Counted from the first letter of the stretch, positions 24,401 through 32,678 are shown. The stretch is DNA of 46,536 nucleotides from Alkalihalobacillus bogoriensis ATCC BAA-922 (GCF_000621445.1 NZ_KK211280.1:113904-160439); one strand, 5' to 3'. Program-made: numbers and translations. The notes: generated from the letters alone by a model not told the origin.

Positions 24401-25024
24401 TCACCCGTTATCTTTAATTGTTTCTATGATAATATGTAACGCTTTTTTTAGTTGTTCAAAAGGTAAACTTGGGATGTCCGGTTTGTCTATCACCATCTCT
24501 GGTGTCGCTGGAATATGGACAAAGCCTGCTTTTATTGGCAACTGATGCTGTTGAATATAATGTAAAACCCCATACAATGTATTATTACAAATATAAGTAC
24601 CCGCTGTATTTGAAATCACCGCTGGAAGCTGATGTTGTTTCAACGCTTCCACAATAAGACGGTTCGGTAATGTTGAAAATAATCCATCTGGACCATTTGG
24701 ATCAATCGGTACATCCACTGGCTTTCTTCCTTCATTATCACCTTTCGTTCCTTCACCAAATGTATCTTGTATATTAATACCAATTCGTTCTGGTGTGATT
24801 TCACTTCGTCCATAGGCTAAACCTAGCGAAAGCACGACAGCTGGCTTTTCTCGCTCGATTACTTCAATTAGTTGCTCCGTACATCGATGATACACAACCG
24901 GTAATAAAACCGTTTCGATTGTGACACCATCAATTGAAAACTTCTTTGCTTCTTGAACAAGTTGTTCAGTCGGATTTGTCGTTAATCCACCAAAAGGTTC
25001 AAATCCTGATACTAATACTTTCAT
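24401..25024 (-). CDS. pcp: Pyrrolidone-carboxylate peptidase
   Basis: A 207-residue C15 cysteine peptidase removing N-terminal pyroglutamate from peptides in the cytoplasm. The opening KVLVSGFEPFGG is the family signature; the triad is Glu79 (EITPERIGIN), Cys146 (NTAGTYICNN) and His170 (AGFVHIPATP). ATG 25024 is used because GGTGAGGTGA lies before it, cutting 27 residues from the longest open frame. Dispersed-element copy 3 begins at its stop codon. Confidence 0.96.
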   Translation of the reverse strand: MKVLVSGFEPFGGLTTNPTEQLVQEAKKFSIDGVTIETVLLPVVYHRCTEQLIEVIEREKPAVVLSLGLAYGRSEITPERIGINIQDTFGEGTKGDNEGRKPVDVPIDPNGPDGLFSTLPNRLIVEALKQHQLPAVISNTAGTYICNNTLYGVLHYIQQHQLPIKAGFVHIPATPEMVIDKPDIPSLPFEQLKKALHIIIETIKDNG

Positions 25025-25186
25025 GTCGTTCACCTCACCGTGTAGTATAGTTCCATTATATCTTTTTTGTTTCAAAACTCCTACTAACTCACATTTAACC
25101 GCCACTTCCCATTTGCTTTACCAATGAAAATCACTTACAATACAAAGAGAACATTTGTTCTTATTTATAATCTGTAGGTGATACAC

Positions 25187-25531
25187 ATGTTAACTAAACA
25201 ACAAGAAGAAGTTATCTACCATTTTGTATTGCTCTCCATTGCCAAAAGGGTACTTGAACTTGACTTAGCTTCTTTAGAGAAAGTTCCTTTAAAACTAAAA
25301 ATGCTTTACATCGAGCGCACTGTTCATGTGATGGATCAAATTAGTCAAGAGCTAGCAAACGTGAGAAAACAAATGAAAGTAACAAAGCTTCACATCACAA
25401 AACTTCGCAACGATGGTACTTTCACTTTTTACTTAGTGAAAACAAAAGACTATGAATGTACAAAACAATATTTAAACATTCATTTGAAACGGCAAATTTT
25501 TCAGTATATTGAAGAAAAGTCCCGAAGTTGA
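25187..25531 (+). CDS. Conserved-looking small helical protein, unknown
   Basis: A 114-residue protein starting at ATG 25187 after TAGGTGA (GTG 25178 is an alternative). It is basic (many K) and helical: KQQEEVIYHFVLLSIAKRVLELDLASLEKVPLKLKMLYIERTVHVMDQ is the core, followed by a beta-rich FTFYLVKTKDYECT part. No signal peptide or membrane span. Not recognised; phage-like or late-competence proteins of Bacillus have similar size, but nothing firm. Confidence 0.6.
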   Translation: MLTKQQEEVIYHFVLLSIAKRVLELDLASLEKVPLKLKMLYIERTVHVMDQISQELANVRKQMKVTKLHITKLRNDGTFTFYLVKTKDYECTKQYLNIHLKRQIFQYIEEKSRS

Positions 25532-25607
25532 AAAATGAACTATTGGCTTTAAAAAATCCTTTAATAGAATAGTGGTGGCCTACATTCATAAGTGCCCTTG
25601 TCGCTAA

Positions 25608-25637
25608 AAAATCACCTTCTCAAAAAAGAAGGTGATA
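25608..25637 (-). terminator. Terminator of khtT-khtU
   Basis: ATCACCTTCT / AGAAGGTGAT ten-base stem with a six-base loop; the minus strand continues TTTTTT. It follows the khtU stop at 25678. Confidence 0.8.
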
Positions 25638-25677
25638 ATGTGTGTATACTATTTTTTGTTTTTTTTAACAATTTCAA

Positions 25678-26838
25678 TTAACTTGGTACTTTCACTTTTC
25701 CTTTCGGCTGTTTATTTCCATAAATCGCTTTTGATATTTTAGGAGCAAACTGAAAAAGAATAATTCCAATCATTGCTGAAGCTAATATGAGGACACTACT
25801 AAAAACCATAATAGAAGCTGTGGCTAGACTCGCAATAATAATGGAAAATTCTCCACGCTGTGTTAAGGATAAGCCAGCCCGTAGCGCCACCCGCTTTGAT
25901 AAGCCATACCATCTTCCGCCGTAAATCCCGACAATAATTTTAGCGATAATTGACCAAACGAGCAACAAGAGTAAAGTACCTACCATCGGAACTCCTTCCC
26001 CAAACTCGATCGTTGTTCCAAAATATAAGAAAAAGAGCGGTAAAGTAATATCTCGGATTGGTAATATTAATTGTTCTAGCTGATGTGTTTTTCTAACTTC
26101 CGCAATCATTATCCCAGCTAGAAAAGCGCCTAGCACTTCAGATAAATCTAAATAAAGGGCAAGCCCACCATAAGCAAGAGCAACCCCTATAATAAATAGG
26201 ACAAACACATCTCTGTTCATATGACGGTCAAACCATGTATCCAGTTTTTTAAAGACTACTTGTCCAATGACAATCGCTCCAACAGTAAGAAGTATAACTT
26301 TTACAAGCAACCATGATAATCCACCAACAGTTAACGCCCCACCTGCTGTTAATCCAACTAAAATGGCGACAAGAACAGGGGCAACTAAATCCTCAAAAAT
26401 TAATAGCCCTAACATAAATTCAGATTCAGGGTTCGCCATTCGTTTCGAGCTTTCTAGTAATTTGGCAGTAATTGAAGAACTTGTAGCATATAAAACCCCA
26501 CCAATTAAAAAGGACATGAGCGGGTCAATTCCTAATAGTAAACATATTCCTGTTGTTATCCCTAAATTTAAAACGACGTCTAATGTTCCAGCGGGTGTTA
26601 CTCTTTTCGCTACCCCTGCTAATTGCTTAATTGGAAACTCCATTCCTAACATAAAAAAGAGTAATACAATTCCAATTTCACCGATGAAATGAAGCAAATG
26701 AGATCCCGATAATAAACCGCCTAGAGTAATTCCTAATAAAATAAATGTAATTACTTCTGGAACTTTCACCTTCATTCCAACATAGCCGATAATAAAAAGG
26801 AGTAAAAGAATTAACCCTGCTCCTAACATTTCAGGCAT
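25678..26838 (-). CDS. khtU: CPA2 K+(NH4+)/H+ antiporter, KhtU/AmhT-like
   Basis: A polytopic 386-residue CPA2 antiporter (about 11-13 membrane segments): VPEVITFILLGITLGGLLSG at the start, the ion-site region GEIGIVLLFFMLGMEF, SSSITAKLLESSKRMANPESEFMLGLLIFEDLVAP and a C-terminal RAGLSLTQRGEFSIIIASL. It ends soon after the membrane part, with no RCK domain, which is supplied by the separate upstream KhtT. In B. subtilis KhtTU and alkaliphile AmhMT the pair exports K+ or NH4+ and helps growth at high pH and on methylglyoxal stress. The start is uncertain (ATG 26838 or TTG 26850). Confidence 0.92.
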   Translation of the reverse strand: MPEMLGAGLILLLLFIIGYVGMKVKVPEVITFILLGITLGGLLSGSHLLHFIGEIGIVLLFFMLGMEFPIKQLAGVAKRVTPAGTLDVVLNLGITTGICLLLGIDPLMSFLIGGVLYATSSSITAKLLESSKRMANPESEFMLGLLIFEDLVAPVLVAILVGLTAGGALTVGGLSWLLVKVILLTVGAIVIGQVVFKKLDTWFDRHMNRDVFVLFIIGVALAYGGLALYLDLSEVLGAFLAGIMIAEVRKTHQLEQLILPIRDITLPLFFLYFGTTIEFGEGVPMVGTLLLLLVWSIIAKIIVGIYGGRWYGLSKRVALRAGLSLTQRGEFSIIIASLATASIMVFSSVLILASAMIGIILFQFAPKISKAIYGNKQPKGKVKVPS

Positions 26839-26853
26839 GTGCAGGTCCAATCC

Positions 26854-27345
26854 TTACACCGCCTTCCCGTTACATAAGCTTTCAAAGGCTTGGATTTGCT
26901 CACTTTTTCCAATGGCCATTAGTGTATCGCCAGCCTTTAGTGTTTCATTGACTTCTGGACTTGCAATGACTTCGTTATCACGGAAAATTCCGACGATGCT
27001 CACACCTGTACGTTTTCGAATTTCAGACTCTCCAATCGTCTTTTCCGCAATTGGTGATTCTGCCTTTAGTTCAAGCCATTCCATTACAATTTGACTTTTA
27101 AATAATACCATTTTGTCGGCGTCAACAGGCTGAAATACCGCACCTAATAATTGAGCTCCAAATTCACGCGTTTCATCAGCCGTTAAATTAATCGAAAAAT
27201 CGGCTTCATCATCATCTGCATCTTGGAAAAAATATAATTCCCGTTTTCCTGTATGATGGATGATTAACACTAGCATACTTCCCTCCGCCGTGATAAACGA
27301 CATTTTTTTCCCAATCCCTGGTAAATCAGCTGCTTTTACTTTCAT
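26854..27345 (-). CDS. khtT: KhtT/AmhM regulatory subunit (TrkA-C)
   Basis: A 163-residue cytoplasmic protein. KVKAADLPGIGKKMSF at the N-terminus is close to B. subtilis KhtT, and the C-terminal half (about 85-160: SPIAEKTIGESEIRKRTGVSIVGIFRDNEV...LKAGDTLMAIGKSEQ) is a TrkA-C/RCK_C domain that senses ligand (c-di-AMP or pH in the studied relatives). It inhibits or gates the antiporter KhtU encoded 15 bases downstream. ATG 27345 is used, nine bases after AGAAAGG. Confidence 0.92.
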   Translation of the reverse strand: MKVKAADLPGIGKKMSFITAEGSMLVLIIHHTGKRELYFFQDADDDEADFSINLTADETREFGAQLLGAVFQPVDADKMVLFKSQIVMEWLELKAESPIAEKTIGESEIRKRTGVSIVGIFRDNEVIASPEVNETLKAGDTLMAIGKSEQIQAFESLCNGKAV

Positions 27346-27402
27346 TGATACCATCCTTTCTATTCCTTCTTTTTTATTCTATACAATTTTCTATTCTTTT
27401 GT

Positions 27403-27780
27403 TTAGGCAAATAACAAAAACCCTCCAAAAAACGCTAGAATCGAACCTATAATTGAGATACTAATATAAAGTAGAAGGGCCATCCACTTTTTATCTCTCC
27501 ATAAATGGTAGGATTCCACACTAAATGTGGAAAACGTCGTAAATGCTCCGAAAAAACCAACACCTAGACTGAGGAAAAGCATGCTGTCATAGGCTGGTAA
27601 AGAAACGAGTCCAAACATTTTACCATAAAACAACCCTAAACCAAATGACCCAAGTAAATTAACCACAAGCATCGCTACTGGTATTTTAGGATGTGGAAAT
27701 AATTTCATCATTGCGACTCCTACACTATAACGACAAACCGCCCCTAATGCTCCTCCACCAGCTAATAGTACATATATCAT
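27403..27780 (-). CDS. crcB: Fluoride channel subunit FluC/CrcB
   Basis: A 125-residue four-span FluC protein. Diagnostic parts: GGALGAVCRYSVG, VNLLGSFGLGLFYG (with the pore Asn) and GFFGAFTTFSTFSVE with both phenylalanines of the TTFSTF box. It exports fluoride passively. Its start overlaps the stop of the second crcB gene by four bases (ATGA), so the two subunits are made together and presumably form a heterodimer. No fluoride riboswitch was recognised upstream of the pair. Confidence 0.93.
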   Translation of the reverse strand: MIYVLLAGGGALGAVCRYSVGVAMMKLFPHPKIPVAMLVVNLLGSFGLGLFYGKMFGLVSLPAYDSMLFLSLGVGFFGAFTTFSTFSVESYHLWRDKKWMALLLYISISIIGSILAFFGGFLLFA

Positions 27781-28199
27781 TCTTCTTTCTGCACCTCTTT
27801 CAGTGGCTTGTCTTGTTTTATCAAACGCTCACCACAATACCACCCTAGCCCAGCCATTGTAACTCCAGCAAAAACGGAAAGAAAAAGATATAATATCAGA
27901 AATGACAAATCCTCATGATTATAGAGAAACATCGTATCAGCTGCAAGGGTCGACATCGTCGTAAAACCTCCACATAACCCAACACCTAATCCAAGCTTGA
28001 CCCATTCTTTAAGAGTTTTTTTCACAACCCATCCAGAGAGCAAACCGAGCATAAAACTTCCGATAACATTCACAATCATCGTACCTAATGGTAACCCAGT
28101 AGCATAACTTATAAAATTGACAAAAAACCTCGCTACTGTCCCAACCGCTCCACCAATGGCAATCGCGGCTATGTTTTTCCATGTATGTACTTGCACCAT
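27777..28199 (-). CDS. crcB: Fluoride channel subunit FluC/CrcB, diverged
   Basis: A 140-residue four-span FluC paralogue, first gene of the pair. GGAVGTVARFFVNF and VNVIGSFMLGLLSG are conserved, but the phenylalanine box reads GGFTTMSTLAAD instead of TTFSTF, so both pore-lining phenylalanines are replaced (Met and Leu). This suggests its own pore face is inactive and that it works as the partner in a heterodimer with the downstream subunit (inference from known heterodimeric Fluc proteins). The start follows GTGGAGTGTG. Confidence 0.92.
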   Translation of the reverse strand: MVQVHTWKNIAAIAIGGAVGTVARFFVNFISYATGLPLGTMIVNVIGSFMLGLLSGWVVKKTLKEWVKLGLGVGLCGGFTTMSTLAADTMFLYNHEDLSFLILYLFLSVFAGVTMAGLGWYCGERLIKQDKPLKEVQKEE

Positions 28200-28350
28200 T
28201 TTTCACACTCCACTCCTGCCCGCTTCCACTCTCCTTATCATAACGATTTAAGGTGAAGAAGAAAAGTAAGAGTGTTGTATGCATGAATCCTGATCTATAA
28301 AAGACATTTTATGTTTATTTTTCCCCATTTTGGCCAATTGAGCTTTTTTT

Positions 28351-28496
28351 ATTGGACACTTTCTCTCTGTTTTCTCTCTCTTTGTCCAATAGAACCTTTC
28401 TATTGGACACTTTTCCTTGGTTTTCCTCTCATTTTGTCCTTCATGTCCCTTATGAAGGACACTTCTCCTCATTTTCCGCTTCCTTATGTCCTTCAT
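28351..28496. repeat. Three tandem GGAC...GTCC hairpin repeats
   Basis: Unit 1: ATTGGAC (28351) to GTCCAAT (28390); unit 2: ATTGGAC (28402) to TGTCCTTCAT (28444); unit 3: ATGAAGGAC (28452) to GTCCTTCAT (28496). Between the arms lies a CT-rich 26-28 base loop with TTTTC. Arms differ between units yet keep pairing in units 1 and 3. Similar half units lie at 1-43 and about 9038-9078. Confidence 0.7.
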
Positions 28497-28535
28497 CCCC
28501 TCACCAAATCTACATAGGCCGACCTCCATAAAGGC

Positions 28536-28572
28536 AAAAAAGACGAAAATCCGAAGATTTTCGTCTTTTTTC
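28536..28572. terminator. Terminator of the che cluster
   Basis: AGACGAAAATC (28541-28551) pairs exactly with GATTTTCGTCT (28556-28566), flanked by A5 and T6. It follows the cheX-like stop at 28576. Confidence 0.9.
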
Positions 28573-28575
28573 TTA

Positions 28576-29031
28576 TCACTTTTCTTTAATCGTCACATGA
28601 ATATCAATCTGACCGATTTGACTTTCTAATGGGAGTGTAATAAATGAACTCGTTGAATGGAACGTAGATGTTCCATTATTTACAACTGGTGGAGTTACAT
28701 CAATCACATAGTCTTGGGACAATTCCGTAGCTGTGTTGCCGGCGACCCAATTTCCAAACTCTTGAATTGCACTCCATCCCATCTCGTCAATGGCTTCAAC
28801 CGGGAATCCACCCATCATTGTGGAAATGATTGATTTTGCCGTTGTTTCTTCCATCGTACAAATCAATTGTCCTTCTAACTGTCCAAAGATGCCAAGGATA
28901 ACTGTAATATCATTAGTAGGCACAAGTTTTTTTTGTACGAAAGGATTCAAGAGTTTTACATCTAAACCAAGGTGGCTAGATAAGATGCTTTTCGTCGCTT
29001 TTGTAATTGCATTGACATGCCTTGCGTCCAT
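28576..29031 (-). CDS. CheX-like CheY-P phosphatase
   Basis: A 151-residue CheC/CheX/FliY-family protein. A single ExxN motif with a following N (IQEFGNWVAGNTATEL) as in CheX, rather than the two of CheC, and the family start HVNAITKATKSIL. CheX dephosphorylates CheY-P as a dimer. It is last in the cheA-cheW-cheY run, 22 bases after cheY, so its role is signal termination for that CheY. Start follows GGGGGAGTT. Confidence 0.87.
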   Translation of the reverse strand: MDARHVNAITKATKSILSSHLGLDVKLLNPFVQKKLVPTNDITVILGIFGQLEGQLICTMEETTAKSIISTMMGGFPVEAIDEMGWSAIQEFGNWVAGNTATELSQDYVIDVTPPVVNNGTSTFHSTSSFITLPLESQIGQIDIHVTIKEK

Positions 29032-29053
29032 TCCAACTCCCCCTACAACACCA

Positions 29054-29413
29054 TTACCCTAGTACTTTTTTAATTGCTTCAATAACACGGTCCGCTTGGA
29101 ATGGCTTTACAACAAAGTCTTTAGCTCCAGATTGAATCGCATCAATGACCATTGATTGTTGTCCCATTGCTGAACACATTATGATTTTTGCATTTCCATC
29201 AATTTCCTTAATTTCCTTTAATGCTTGAATGCCATCTTTTTCAGGCATTGTAATATCCATTGTTACTAAATCCGGTTTTAACTCTTTATACTTTTCAATT
29301 GCTTCGGCTCCGTTAGCAGCTTCTCCCGCAATTTCAAAGTCATTTTTTGATAAAATATCCTTGATCATCATTCTCATAAAAGCTGCATCGTCTACAATTA
29401 ACACTGACGCCAT
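29054..29413 (-). CDS. cheY: Chemotaxis response regulator CheY
   Basis: A 119-residue single receiver domain. ASVLIVDDAAFMRMMIKDIL has the acidic pair DD; the phosphoacceptor is in DLVTMDITMP; Thr/Ser in IIMCSAMGQQ; Lys in VVKPFQ. It matches the B. subtilis CheY sequence pattern nearly throughout. CheY-P binds the flagellar switch in Bacillus and promotes counter-clockwise rotation. ATG 29413 is chosen to match family length; a GTG at 29422 is the alternative. Between cheW and the cheX-like gene. Confidence 0.94.
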   Translation of the reverse strand: MASVLIVDDAAFMRMMIKDILSKNDFEIAGEAANGAEAIEKYKELKPDLVTMDITMPEKDGIQALKEIKEIDGNAKIIMCSAMGQQSMVIDAIQSGAKDFVVKPFQADRVIEAIKKVLG

Positions 29414-29446
29414 ATAATCCACCCCATAACTCGAATAATTAATGTT

Positions 29447-29896
29447 CTATTCTTTAATTACTTTATCTAAATTTAATAATGTAAACAAGCGATTTCCAAT
29501 TTTTACGACTCCACGTAAATATTCCGCTTCGACTCCACCGACCACTTCTGGTGTAGGCTCGATTTTACTAACGGGAACATCCATCACATCATTAGCTCCA
29601 TCCACGATAAAGCCCATTTCAATACCATCTTTAGAAATCACAAGAATTCTTGTTGCTTCATCAAATTCTTTTTCTTCAATTCCAAACCGTTTTCTTAAGT
29701 TAATAACAGGTGTAATGACACCACGTAGGTTCATGACGCCTGTTACAAATGGGAACGTCCTTGGAATCCGTGTCACAGGCTGCATGCGTTCAATGGATTG
29801 TACAACATCGACTTCAATCGCATATTCTTCATCTTTTAATTGAAAAATAATAAGTTTTAAATCGTTTTTCATTACCACATCATTTGACACAGACAT
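29447..29896 (-). CDS. cheW: Chemotaxis coupling protein CheW
   Basis: A 149-residue single CheW domain linking CheA to receptors. LKLIIFQLKDEEYAIEVDVVQSIER, TRIPRTFPFVTGVMNLRGVITPVINLRKRFG and a closing IEPTPEVVGGVEAEYLRGVVKIGNRL are diagnostic. The start is ambiguous: ATG 29896 lies only three bases after AGGAGGG, so the GTG six bases downstream (29890) may be used. It begins 17 bases after the cheA stop. Confidence 0.93.
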   Translation of the reverse strand: MSVSNDVVMKNDLKLIIFQLKDEEYAIEVDVVQSIERMQPVTRIPRTFPFVTGVMNLRGVITPVINLRKRFGIEEKEFDEATRILVISKDGIEMGFIVDGANDVMDVPVSKIEPTPEVVGGVEAEYLRGVVKIGNRLFTLLNLDKVIKE

Positions 29897-29913
29897 TTCC
29901 CTCCTCACATTGT

Positions 29914-31929
29914 TTATTTAATTAATTCATTTGTATCTACAATTAACGCAACTTGTCCATTTCCTAAAATCGTTGCTCCGGAAATCGCAAATACTTCATT
30001 CAAATAATTTCCTAATGACTTAAGAACAATATCATGTTGACCAATTAATGAGCCAACAACTAAACCTGCGACTTTATCACCTTTATTAATAATAACTAGT
30101 GAATAAAACTCATCTTCTTGTTCTTCACAAGGGACTTCAAAAATATCTTTAAGGAAAACTAAAGGTACGACTTTTCCTCGGAAATCTATGACTTTTTGAT
30201 TATGAGCACTATACACTTCATTTTTACTAACAATGGCTGTTTCCACAATCGAAGAAAGTGGAATTGCGTATTTTTCTACCCCAACTTCAACTAACATTAC
30301 ATCAATAATCGATAAAGTTAATGGTAATTGAATAGAGAAAATAGATCCTTTTCCAAGTGTTGAATCTACAGAAACAACCCCACCTAATGATTCAAACGTT
30401 GCTCGCACAACATCAAGACCAACTCCACGGCCAGACACGTCTGTAATTGTTTCTGCTGTACTGAACCCTGAGGCAAACAACAAACTATAAATTTGCTGGT
30501 CATTTAATGTCGATGCTTCTTCTTCAGTGATTACACCGTTTTCTAACGCTTTATTTAATACACGTTCACGGTTAATTCCTGCACCATCATCTTCAATCTC
30601 GATAAAGACATTGTTTCCACTATGGTACGCTCGAAGGACAACTGTTCCTTCCTCAGGTTTCCCTAATTCACGACGCTTCTCAGGTGTTTCAATACCATGG
30701 TCAATTGAATTTCGAATTAAGTGTACGAGCGGGTCCCCAATTTCATCGATAATCGTACGGTCTAACTCCGTTTCTGCACCGATAATTTGTAGATTGACTT
30801 TTTTATTTAAATCTTTAGATAAGCTACGAACCATACGAGGGAAACGGTTGAATACTTGATCCACTGGCATCATTCGCATTGTTAAAATAATTTCCTGCAA
30901 ATCTCCTGAGATGCGAGACATGCGCTCAACCGTTTCGTTTAATTCATTATTTTTTAATTCACTTGAAATTTGCTCTAACCGACCACGGTCAATAACAAGC
31001 TCTTCAAACAAGTTCATTAAAATATCTAAACGCTCAATGCTAACACGTATCGTTTTATTTCCTTCATTCGCCTTCTTTACTTGTTCGCCTTCTTGTTTCT
31101 TTTCTACTTGTTGTGTTGCGCTAGTGGATGTTACTTTCTTTTCTTTTTCAGCCGTTTCTTTTTTCAAATGTGCTTCCACATCAAGTGTATGAACTTGAAC
31201 GTCAGCAACCTCAGAAACCTTATTAATTCTTTGTTTAATTTCTTCTGCATCAAGTTGTGATAAAACGGTAACTAAAAACTCATTCTCAAACTTTTCTTCT
31301 TCTAACTCTTCTGTTGGTGGTGTTGATTTAATAACTTCCCCAACTTGTTCTAACACTTCAAACACCATAAACACACGAGCTGCTTTTAACATTGTTTTTT
31401 CATCTAATGTTACTTTGACTTGATAAGCGGTAAAACCTTGTTCTTTTGATTGAGAAAGAACAGTTAACTCAAATTGATCATAAGACTCATCAAAAGAGAC
31501 AGTACCAGCTGATGTTGGTGATTCCGTATTAGTTTGCGGCGTTGGTGTTTCACCTTTTTCGATTTGCTCTAACATCGATACAGTCGCTGTTACGTCACGT
31601 TTTCCTGTACCGCCACTCGATATATCATTTACCATTTCTTCAAGGTCATCTACAGAAGCAAATACAACATCTAATACTTCTGAGGATGCATCTAACTTTT
31701 GATTTCGAATTAAATCAAGCACATTTTCCATATTATGAGTTAAATGTGCAAGATCTTCGTAACCCATCGTAGCTGCCATCCCTTTTAGAGTATGAGCGGA
31801 ACGAAAAATTTCTCCAACAATCGACAAATCACTTGGTGCAGTTTCTAGTTTTAACAAATTATCATTAATTGCTTGCAAATGTTCCTGGCTTTCATCAATA
31901 AATACGTCTAAATATTCTGCATGACTCAA
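29914..31929 (-). CDS. cheA: Chemotaxis histidine kinase CheA
   Basis: A 671-residue CheA. P1: Hpt domain with the phosphorylated His46 (FRSAHTLKG); P2 CheY-binding domains in about 150-265 with an acidic/lysine-rich linker (KKEGEQVKKANEG); P3 dimerisation (SIERLDILMNLFEELVIDRGRL); P4 ATPase with N box (HLIRNSIDHGIETPEKR), G1 (EIEDDGAGI) and G2 (GRGVGLDVV); P5 CheW-like to the end. B. subtilis CheA has about 672 residues. TTG 31929 follows GAGGTG at nine bases and is preferred to GTG 31941. First gene of cheA-cheW-cheY-cheX. Confidence 0.95.
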   Translation of the reverse strand: MSHAEYLDVFIDESQEHLQAINDNLLKLETAPSDLSIVGEIFRSAHTLKGMAATMGYEDLAHLTHNMENVLDLIRNQKLDASSEVLDVVFASVDDLEEMVNDISSGGTGKRDVTATVSMLEQIEKGETPTPQTNTESPTSAGTVSFDESYDQFELTVLSQSKEQGFTAYQVKVTLDEKTMLKAARVFMVFEVLEQVGEVIKSTPPTEELEEEKFENEFLVTVLSQLDAEEIKQRINKVSEVADVQVHTLDVEAHLKKETAEKEKKVTSTSATQQVEKKQEGEQVKKANEGNKTIRVSIERLDILMNLFEELVIDRGRLEQISSELKNNELNETVERMSRISGDLQEIILTMRMMPVDQVFNRFPRMVRSLSKDLNKKVNLQIIGAETELDRTIIDEIGDPLVHLIRNSIDHGIETPEKRRELGKPEEGTVVLRAYHSGNNVFIEIEDDGAGINRERVLNKALENGVITEEEASTLNDQQIYSLLFASGFSTAETITDVSGRGVGLDVVRATFESLGGVVSVDSTLGKGSIFSIQLPLTLSIIDVMLVEVGVEKYAIPLSSIVETAIVSKNEVYSAHNQKVIDFRGKVVPLVFLKDIFEVPCEEQEDEFYSLVIINKGDKVAGLVVGSLIGQHDIVLKSLGNYLNEVFAISGATILGNGQVALIVDTNELIK

Positions 31930-32019
31930 GACCCTATTCACCTCAACATTCTATATTTCTAACTTTACTTACTTTCTTTGACAATATTCTTCACTATTTA
32001 TCATAATAATAGCATAGTC

Positions 32020-32043
32020 GGAAATAAATAAGTATTTATTTCC
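32020..32043. promoter_or_regulatory. 24-base palindrome upstream of cheA
   Basis: GGAAATAAATA (32020-32030), two-base spacer, then its exact inverse TATTTATTTCC (32033-32043). It lies about 90 bases upstream of the cheA start, near a weak -35 (TTATTT) and -10 (TATGAT) on the minus strand. Could be an operator. Confidence 0.4.
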
Positions 32044-32162
32044 ATCAAAACCACTAAATAAGTAACGTGACTATTTAACTATATAATACATGATTCTCTT
32101 CTGAATTGATAGTATTTATTTATTAAAACTTTTAACAAAAAACTTTACTTTATTCCAAAAAC

Positions 32163-32200
32163 AAAAAGGCTAGGAATGTTTTACCATCCTAGCCCTTTTC
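32163..32200. terminator. Terminator of the bdbC-thioredoxin pair
   Basis: GGCTAGGA (32168-32175) pairs with TCCTAGCC (32187-32194), loop of 11; A5 and T4 flanks on either side. The thioredoxin gene ends at 32202. Confidence 0.8.
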
Positions 32201-32201
32201 T

Positions 32202-32678
32202 TTATTTAATTTCTTCTAAAAATTGGGTAAGAATTGCTTCTCTTTCTCCTTCTGGTGGTAACCCTTCTAGTTTTTGAACAGGCTGACCGTTTTCAAAATG
32301 AATAATTGTTGGGGTTGATTGAATTCCATATTGTTGCCAACCTTGCTCGAATTCTAACAAATTATACATTTTTAAATCTACGAAATAATCGTTTGCCATA
32401 GGCACAATAATCGGAGTCATTGCAACACAGGCAGGACATGTAGGACTATAAAAATAAACCGTTGTTTTCCCACCTTCTTCAAGTCTATTTTCTAGTTGTT
32501 CTGGAAGAATTATATTTTGATAGTTCGGGTTATCTAATTGTTTAATCGTTTCTGGATGAAGTTTATCTTTTCCAAATGGGTTACCGGCTACTTGTCGTTC
32601 ATTTGCTGCATTTGTAATTAAAATAATTCCAATAGATAAAACAACGATAATTGATAAGAAAATAATAACTTTTTTCAA
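32202..32678 (-). CDS. Membrane-anchored thioredoxin-like protein
   Basis: A 158-residue protein with one N-terminal membrane anchor (residues 4-22) and a thioredoxin fold outside the membrane; active site C81PAC84 (YSPTCPACVAM), cis-proline in STPTIIHFENG. Together with BdbC, whose stop overlaps its start by four bases, it makes an oxidase/thiol oxidant pair (BdbC oxidises the CxxC, which makes disulfides in exported proteins). B. subtilis BdbD is longer and DsbA-like; this one is smaller, closer to the thioredoxin-like partners often seen beside BdbC in alkaliphiles (inference). Confidence 0.88.
   Translation of the reverse strand: MKKVIIFLSIIVVLSIGIILITNAANERQVAGNPFGKDKLHPETIKQLDNPNYQNIILPEQLENRLEEGGKTTVYFYSPTCPACVAMTPIIVPMANDYFVDLKMYNLLEFEQGWQQYGIQSTPTIIHFENGQPVQKLEGLPPEGEREAILTQFLEEIK

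Larger units (their letters stand above)
28200..28575. other. Gene-free region with three CT-rich hairpin repeats
   Basis: Between crcB and the cheX-like gene; it holds the repeat units described at 28351-28496 and a terminator at 28536-28572. A minus-strand open frame (28248-28529) consists of the repeats (KEKCPIERFYWTK-type peptide) and is not called. Confidence 0.65.

Noticed and set aside
24208-24417. Plus-strand open frame of 69 codons with SSEALKAYSRRAK-type peptide
   Set aside because: It is the antisense reading of dispersed-element copy 3. Similar peptides are, to my memory, common spurious annotations in Bacillus.
28200-28290. Fluoride riboswitch upstream of the crcB pair
   Set aside because: The conserved GGNGAUGGNNUNCGCC-type core could not be found in the leader.
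28248-28529. Minus-strand open frame of 93 codons, KEKCPIERFYWTK-rich
   Set aside because: Entirely made of the GGAC hairpin repeats; internal repetition explains the peptide.
31930-32060. SigD (motility) promoter for cheA
   Set aside because: A TAAA followed by a CCGACTAT-like box exists, but spacing and match to GCCGATAT are too poor to claim.
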